Source of the DNA: Alphaproteobacteria bacterium
Lineage (GTDB): Bacteria > Pseudomonadota > Alphaproteobacteria > Micavibrionales > Micavibrionaceae
Assembly (NCBI GenBank): GCA_023141075.1
Contig: JAGLKL010000031.1
Location: 1-10,612 of the forward strand
Reading direction: 5' to 3'
DNA length: 10,612 bases
Position numbers and translations under genes: made by a program. Under the pieces are notes generated by a model, which had not been told where the DNA came from, did not search any database, and saw nothing but the letters and a program-made list of their open reading frames with translations. Of this stretch, positions 6,336-10,612 are shown one piece after another. How positions within the stretch are numbered: the stretch's first letter is position 1; each line of letters starts with the position of its first letter.

Positions 6336-7964
6336 TTATAGTATGTTATCACGTTTCAATAAATATATATCGTGAGGAATAATCTGATCGGTCTCTTTTT
6401 CGAGATTTGCGCTTGTTGCTTCTAAGGAAGAATCACGCGAAAATAAGATTGTATCGTAATAAGTATAGTTACTTAAGTTTTCTCTGAATTCTTCATGTTT
6501 CATCAGAAATTCGTAGTAATGTTTGGCGGGCTTGTCTGTTTTGGGGTCGGGGTATTGCGGTATCAGGATTACGCTGGGTTTATAGTGCTTCATATCTGCA
6601 GCCATCAAATCCACTATCTTATATCTTTGATTTCCTATTTCCTTGCGTTCTTCCGGGTCTGTTGAATCGTTGGCAAGGATAGTCAGTCCGGTTAGTGGCC
6701 AAATCTCACCAAAGCGAGAACCATTTCTAAGGGAAGATATTTTAGGCAGGTAGGCTAATTTATGTTTGAAAGAGTAATCGACGTAGACGCGGTTCCATGC
6801 CAACTCATCAATTGCGTCAATTAAAGGAAGAGCCATGACTTGGTCTTTGGATGGTGCCGGCTTTTTATAGTCGCGAATGGTTGTTCCAAAAACGAGGATT
6901 ATAGCTGCAATGGCAACCCATAAGGATATATCGTTTTTGCTATGCAGGATTTCTTTCGCAAAACCATAAATAGCGATGAAAACGGCTGCTGCGCCATAAC
7001 AAAAAGTTGGTAATGCCTGATAGTGAAAACCTTTGTCCTGTAGGATAAAAGGGATCATGCTGAGTAGGCTTAGTGCCGATAAGGCGTAAATGCTGTGTTT
7101 TAATATGCTTTGGGACTTATCGGTAAATATGAATGGTGCACTGATGGCAGCAAATATGCCATAGACCACGTAATAATACCGCATTGATAGGGGAAATGGT
7201 TGATCTACGCTGTACAAAGATATGATCTGTGGTAGAAGATCAAAGAATTCCGGTGTGAGTAGTAAGACAATAAAAAAATAAGATACACCGATTATTAGCA
7301 TGCCCCAGAAATCCGGTGTGGTTATGCATCTTGGAAGAGAGCGGGTGGTATAGAGTCTATGCACAAAAAACAGCGCCGGAATTATTGCATAGTGAGGTTT
7401 TAAACAAATAGCCAGTCCGCCTAAAATTACGCTGCCGGTAGCCAGAAGCGTTCCTGTTTTTAATCCTCGTGTCAATCTGAATTGATAGAGTGACAATGGT
7501 AGAAGGAAAACCGATATCAGATGGTCTTTGGCTGCGAAAGACACGCCAGCTACCCAGCTTTGTGCTAGGAGTAGACTGGTCATGATGATCAGTAAATCCT
7601 GCGCTTTTATGTTTTCTTCTTTTTGTAAAAGACGTAGCAAGATGTAATCGGCTATTCCCAGATAGAGAGCCAGAGTTATAAAGACCGATAGTTTCGGGTC
7701 TATATCCAGATAAGTATATAGGGGGTAGGTCGGAAGATATATCAGGAAGCTTAGAGGGGGGTTGGTTTCATAAAAGTCGTTTATATATGTTCCGCCTGCA
7801 AGAAAACGTTCCAGACACTGAAGTAACCAGGATGTGTCTACATCTATGTGGCTGTGCAAATAAATTGTCGTCCAGACGATAAGGGATACTGCTATTATAC
7901 TGAATGTAACGAGAGGAGGGTATTTATATTGTTGCTCTAATTCTTTTGAGAGTTTTTCTAACAC
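6336..7964 (-). CDS. GT-C-type multispanning membrane glycosyltransferase, paralog 1
   Basis: This 542-residue membrane protein has the architecture of GT-C transferases that use lipid-linked sugars, such as GtrC- or ArnT/GT39-like enzymes. A first membrane helix (about 18-37) is followed by a periplasmic loop with the acidic pair Asp41 and Asp43 in IDVDTSWLLQCLERF, then NDFYETNPPL (62-71). Roughly ten helices follow, with LQDKGFHYQALP (308-319) in a later loop. The C-terminal soluble part (about 370-542) contains GSRFGEIWPLTG and KPSVILIPQYP. Asp41/Asp43 is the expected catalytic-site position, by analogy only. The start is GTG at 7964, set by AGGAG 8 nt upstream; a nearer ATG at 7969 is out of frame and stops after three codons. 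It lies 20 bp after paralog 2 and was probably created by tandem duplication with it. The true substrate is unknown. Confidence 0.8.
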   Translation of the reverse strand: MLEKLSKELEQQYKYPPLVTFSIIAVSLIVWTTIYLHSHIDVDTSWLLQCLERFLAGGTYINDFYETNPPLSFLIYLPTYPLYTYLDIDPKLSVFITLALYLGIADYILLRLLQKEENIKAQDLLIIMTSLLLAQSWVAGVSFAAKDHLISVFLLPLSLYQFRLTRGLKTGTLLATGSVILGGLAICLKPHYAIIPALFFVHRLYTTRSLPRCITTPDFWGMLIIGVSYFFIVLLLTPEFFDLLPQIISLYSVDQPFPLSMRYYYVVYGIFAAISAPFIFTDKSQSILKHSIYALSALSLLSMIPFILQDKGFHYQALPTFCYGAAAVFIAIYGFAKEILHSKNDISLWVAIAAIILVFGTTIRDYKKPAPSKDQVMALPLIDAIDELAWNRVYVDYSFKHKLAYLPKISSLRNGSRFGEIWPLTGLTILANDSTDPEERKEIGNQRYKIVDLMAADMKHYKPSVILIPQYPDPKTDKPAKHYYEFLMKHEEFRENLSNYTYYDTILFSRDSSLEATSANLEKETDQIIPHDIYLLKRDNIL

Positions 7965-7984
7965 TGCATTTTCTCCTGCTGCCG

Positions 7985-9589
7985 TTATAGGGTGTTATCG
8001 TGTTTTAATACATATATGTCGTGAGGGACAAGTTTTAAAGGATCCATGTTTTTACCTTCAGGGGCGTATGATGTATCAAAAACAACTGTGTCGTAGAATG
8101 TATAGTTGCTCATATTTTCTTTAAAGCTTTCATGTTTCATGAGGAAGTTATAATAATCCTTATTTGGTTCCAGCGTTTCGGGTGTCGGATATTGCGGGAT
8201 CAGAATTACGCTGGGCTTGTTGCGTTTTATGTCTTTGGCCATCATGTCTACATATTCGTACATTTTCTTTTTGTATTTTTTGCGCATTTCCGGGTCTTCG
8301 GTTTTATTGACCAGAATGGCTAGGCCGGTGAGTGGCCATAAAGCACCGAAACGCGTGCCGCTTTTAAGTGATGACATTTTTGGAAGATTGGCAAGACTAT
8401 GAACCTCGTACATTATTGTGTATGTGTCGTTCCATGCCAGTTCATCAATCGTTTTAACTATGGGCATGGCCAGAAATTCTTTTTTGGTGAGTTTTGAGAC
8501 TTTGTTGCCATATGTATACCCACCAAAGAGCACGACCATAGCAGCACATGCGCCCCAAAGTGCGATGTCGCTTTTGCTTTTGGTTAATTCTTTTATCATA
8601 CCGTAGATCATAATAAATGCGGCAGATGCACCGAAACAGAGCAGGGGAAGGGAATGAGAATGATAGCCTTTGTTTTGGAGAATATAGGGGACGAGGCAAA
8701 CTAGAGACAGTGCGGAGAGGGAATATACACTCTTTTTTAAAATTTCTTGGTCACTATCAGAAAATAAGAAATAAGCGCCAAGCGATGCAAAAAGTGCATA
8801 AAGAATGTAGTGATAACGATCACTTAGGGGGAATGGTTTTTCAACGCTATATACGGATATAACCTGTGGCAGGATATCAAAAAACTCGGGTGTTGATAGG
8901 TATATAGCGACAAAGTAGGCTATACCGATTATGAGCATGCCCCAGAAATCGGGCGCGGTTATACATTTTGTAAGGGAACGGGTGGTGTAGAGCCTGTGGG
9001 CAAAGAACAATGCCGGGATAAATGCATAATGGGGCTTTAGACAAATGGCAATTCCGCCCAAGATAATACTGCTTGTAGCTAGTATTGTCCCGGATTTTAA
9101 GCTGCGTGTTAACCTGTACTGATAAAGGGAAATTGGAAGCAAAAAAGACGATATCAAGTGGTCTTTCAAGCCGTAAATGTCTCCTGTTGCCCAGCTTTGT
9201 GCCATGAGAAGGGCGCTTATAATGACAAAAAGATCCAGTGCTTTTACATGTTTTTCTTTTCGCAATAGATAGAAAAAGGTCAGGTTGGAAATCATCAAGT
9301 ATGAAAGCACATTTACAAAAACGGATAGTTTTGGGTCTAAGGCAAAGTAAGTGTAGAATATATGGGCGGGAAGATATATCCAGAAGTTTAGCGGTGGATT
9401 GGTTTCATAGAAGTCGTTGGTGTAAGTTCCTCCGGCCATAAAACGATCAAGACATTCAAGCAGCCAGCCTATATCAGCATCTATGTGAATCCGTAAATAA
9501 AGAGTTGACCAGACAATCAGGAATGCCATAAGAATGGAGATCGTCAGGAGCGGAGAATATTTAAATTCTGGCCTAAGTTTGGTTAGCAC
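7985..9589 (-). CDS. GT-C-type multispanning membrane glycosyltransferase, paralog 2
   Basis: This 534-residue protein aligns with the downstream 542-residue neighbour along its whole length. Shared landmarks are the acidic pair Asp37/Asp39 in IDADIGWLLECLDRF, AGGTYTNDFYETNPPL (52-67), the near-identical middle helices LGGIAICLKPHYAFIPALFF and PDFWGMLIIG, LQNKGYHSHSLP, and the C-terminal GTRFGALWPLTG and KPSVILIPQYP. Compared with paralog 1 it differs most between the last helices and the first part of the soluble tail, and at the extreme C-terminus, which could reflect a change of acceptor. The start is GTG at 9589, with AAGG close upstream. It is the first minus-strand gene after a 57-bp divergent gap shared with the GtrA-like gene, so the operon promoter should lie there or overlap it; a loose candidate is TTGTGA with TATTTT. 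The role inferred is sugar transfer in the periplasm. Confidence 0.8.
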   Translation of the reverse strand: MLTKLRPEFKYSPLLTISILMAFLIVWSTLYLRIHIDADIGWLLECLDRFMAGGTYTNDFYETNPPLNFWIYLPAHIFYTYFALDPKLSVFVNVLSYLMISNLTFFYLLRKEKHVKALDLFVIISALLMAQSWATGDIYGLKDHLISSFLLPISLYQYRLTRSLKSGTILATSSIILGGIAICLKPHYAFIPALFFAHRLYTTRSLTKCITAPDFWGMLIIGIAYFVAIYLSTPEFFDILPQVISVYSVEKPFPLSDRYHYILYALFASLGAYFLFSDSDQEILKKSVYSLSALSLVCLVPYILQNKGYHSHSLPLLCFGASAAFIMIYGMIKELTKSKSDIALWGACAAMVVLFGGYTYGNKVSKLTKKEFLAMPIVKTIDELAWNDTYTIMYEVHSLANLPKMSSLKSGTRFGALWPLTGLAILVNKTEDPEMRKKYKKKMYEYVDMMAKDIKRNKPSVILIPQYPTPETLEPNKDYYNFLMKHESFKENMSNYTFYDTVVFDTSYAPEGKNMDPLKLVPHDIYVLKHDNTL

Positions 9590-9646
9590 AGCCTTAATCC
9601 TTAATTCTTAAAATAGGGTCGTAATAAAATTCACAAAGAGAAACTT

Positions 9647-10066
9647 ATGCGAGATGTTCTTAAAAGTCATTACAAAAGTATAGGGAAATTCACGCTTGTT
9701 GGAGTCTCGAATACTGCTATAGATTTTCTTGTATTCATTCTTTTGTATGAAGTTTTTGGAATCTATTATTTGGTCGCACATGTTTGCGGTTTTATGGTCG
9801 CGCTGTGTAACAGCTTTTATTTCAATGCCACATGGACGTTTAAGCGGCTGGATAAAGAGCAGTGGCATAAACAGGCCGCTACTTACGCGCTGGTTAATGC
9901 AATGGGGATGGTACTTAGTACACTGACTATTTTTGTTGCCAACTTTTTTGTCTGGGTGTACGCGGCAAAAGTACTGGCTTCGCTTGTTTCATTTGTATGG
10001 AATTATTGTGCTTCGTCATTTTTTGTATTTAACAAGAAATCAGATGAATCCAGCCAAACCGAGTAG
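9647..10066 (+). CDS. GtrA-like small membrane protein (putative lipid-linked sugar translocation)
   Basis: This 139-residue protein has the four-helix layout of the GtrA family: about residues 13-35, 39-59, 76-100 and 104-127. It has the signatures KFTLVGVSNTAIDFLVF, NSFYFNATWTF and SFVWNYCASSFFVF. GtrA proteins are thought to flip or assist the flipping of undecaprenyl-phosphate sugars across the inner membrane, and often sit beside a GtrB enzyme and a GT-C transferase. Here it is the only plus-strand gene in the locus: it starts divergently 57 bp from GT-C paralog 2 and ends 3 bp before the convergent third paralog. The ATG at 9647 follows AAAGAG by 6 nt. The C-terminus is a short charged tail, KKSDESSQTE. 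The separate orientation suggests separate transcription from the gene for its presumed GtrB partner at 5304-6275. Confidence 0.9.
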   Translation: MRDVLKSHYKSIGKFTLVGVSNTAIDFLVFILLYEVFGIYYLVAHVCGFMVALCNSFYFNATWTFKRLDKEQWHKQAATYALVNAMGMVLSTLTIFVANFFVWVYAAKVLASLVSFVWNYCASSFFVFNKKSDESSQTE

Positions 10067-10086
10067 TTTTTATTCTTGGTTTTTTC
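10056..10086 (+). terminator. intrinsic terminator overlapping the end of the GtrA-like gene
   Basis: AAACCGAG (10056-10063) pairs with CTTGGTTT (10075-10082), with one G-T wobble, across an 11-nt loop. The T-run 10080-10086 follows directly. The hairpin contains the stop codon of the GtrA-like gene and also that of the convergent gene at 10070. Confidence 0.5.
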
Positions 10087-10612
10087 GGGTGTAAACATCG
10101 TAATAGATAGTGAACGGGTATTCCATCGTTGTGCCTTTGAAGTAAACGCTGCGGTCGAATTCAAAATCTCTGTCTTGTGTGTAGTGCTTTTTTATATAGT
10201 TGCGCAATGGCTTATATTCTCCAAAAAACTTCATAAAATCTATTGGGACATCACTGGTTGGCACAAGGATCTCTTTTAATGTAATGAGCAGGGACGGTTT
10301 ATGGTATTGCATGTCTTCTAGAATATAACGTGAGTATTTTTCTTTTGCTTTTAGTGCGTTTTTACGGATTTGCGGATCATCACTTTGCAAGTTTTTTACC
10401 AGCTCCGGCATAGGCCAGAATGTGCAAAAGCGCGATGCAAACTCGTAATCCATGATTGCTGCCGTAGAGGGCATAATCTCTATATCTGTATGAAAAACAT
10501 AGAAAGAGCAGGGTTGTTCGCAACGCTCTTCGAGAAACTTGGCAACCGGTAGTTCGCGCATATCCTTATGGGTCGGGAATTCATTATTTAGCGGAATTAG
10601 AGCGTGTGATAC
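10070..10612 (-). CDS. C-terminal part of a third related GT-C-like membrane protein (5' end outside window)
   Basis: The frame is open from the window edge to the TAA at 10070-10072, so about 180 C-terminal residues are visible. The 17 codons before the first in-window Met contain no stop, so this is a truncated view rather than a gene starting at 10561. The visible part corresponds to the soluble tail of the two GT-C paralogs. The segment SRFCTFWPMPELVKNLQSDD aligns with SRFGEIWPLTGL...TDP, followed by DPQIRKNALKAKEKYSRYILEDMQYHKPSLLI, which matches the DP-x-x-RK and KPSVILI blocks. The end is different: VPTSDVPIDFMKFFGEYKPLRNYIKKHYTQDRDFEFDRSVYF replaces the paralogs' YPDP...HDIYLLKRD tail. 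It is a divergent family member, perhaps with another acceptor. No membrane segment lies in the visible part. Confidence 0.7.
   Translation of the reverse strand, partial: VSHALIPLNNEFPTHKDMRELPVAKFLEERCEQPCSFYVFHTDIEIMPSTAAIMDYEFASRFCTFWPMPELVKNLQSDDPQIRKNALKAKEKYSRYILEDMQYHKPSLLITLKEILVPTSDVPIDFMKFFGEYKPLRNYIKKHYTQDRDFEFDRSVYFKGTTMEYPFTIYYDVYTRKNQE

Noticed and set aside
7958..7969. ATG-CAG-TGT-TAG mini-frame at the start of GT-C paralog 1
   Set aside because: It lies only 3 nt from the AGGAG, too close for good initiation, while the GTG at 7964 has ideal spacing. It is probably coincidence.
9608..9868. 86-residue minus-strand frame over the GtrA-like gene
   Set aside because: It is antisense to a clear GtrA family protein and has no recognisable features.

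Overview
The window reads as a chromosomal segment from a moderately AT-rich alphaproteobacterium. The best evidence is a CarD/CdnL-type RNA polymerase regulator whose sequence closely resembles, from memory, the Caulobacter-type CdnL (core WSRRAQEYE...KINSGD...SIAEV..DL, then EQSYSER). Most genes lie on the minus strand. The genus cannot be told from the sequence alone.

Layout. Positions 1-47 may hold the 3' end of a plus-strand gene, followed by a strong hairpin terminator (84-109). At 139-411 sits a 273-bp element with inverted ends, flanked by TA on both sides and made largely of two hairpins. It looks like a non-autonomous miniature transposable element (MITE) inserted exactly at the stop codon of the carD-like gene (411-983, minus). 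That gene has a near-consensus promoter (TTGAAA-17-TATACT) and a leader of about 155 nt with a terminator-like hairpin. A small SnoaL/NTF2-like protein (1296-1736, plus) converges on and overlaps a three-gene minus-strand operon: a DHH/DHHA1 phosphoesterase (4164-5123), a PaaK/CapK-like adenylate-forming protein (2672-4147) and an S66-family LD-carboxypeptidase (1726-2667).

The right half (5304-10612) is a surface-glycosylation locus. It holds a GtrB-like polyprenyl-phosphate glycosyltransferase (5304-6275), two tandem paralogous GT-C-type multispanning membrane proteins (6336-7964 and 7985-9589), a GtrA-like small membrane protein on the opposite strand (9647-10066), and the C-terminal part of a third related protein running off the window (10070-10612). 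By analogy with GtrABC systems, the GtrB-like enzyme would charge undecaprenyl phosphate with a sugar in the cytoplasm. GtrA would help move the lipid-linked sugar across the inner membrane, and the GT-C proteins would transfer it to a periplasmic acceptor such as a lipopolysaccharide or other surface glycan. The sugar and acceptor are not visible from the sequence.

The observations most worth checking are the element at the carD stop codon, the carD leader hairpin or possible small RNA, and the split gtr-like locus with a GT-C family of three. The DHH-ANL-S66 operon is a weaker lead. I see no CRISPR array, tRNA, rRNA, prophage or recognisable defence system.
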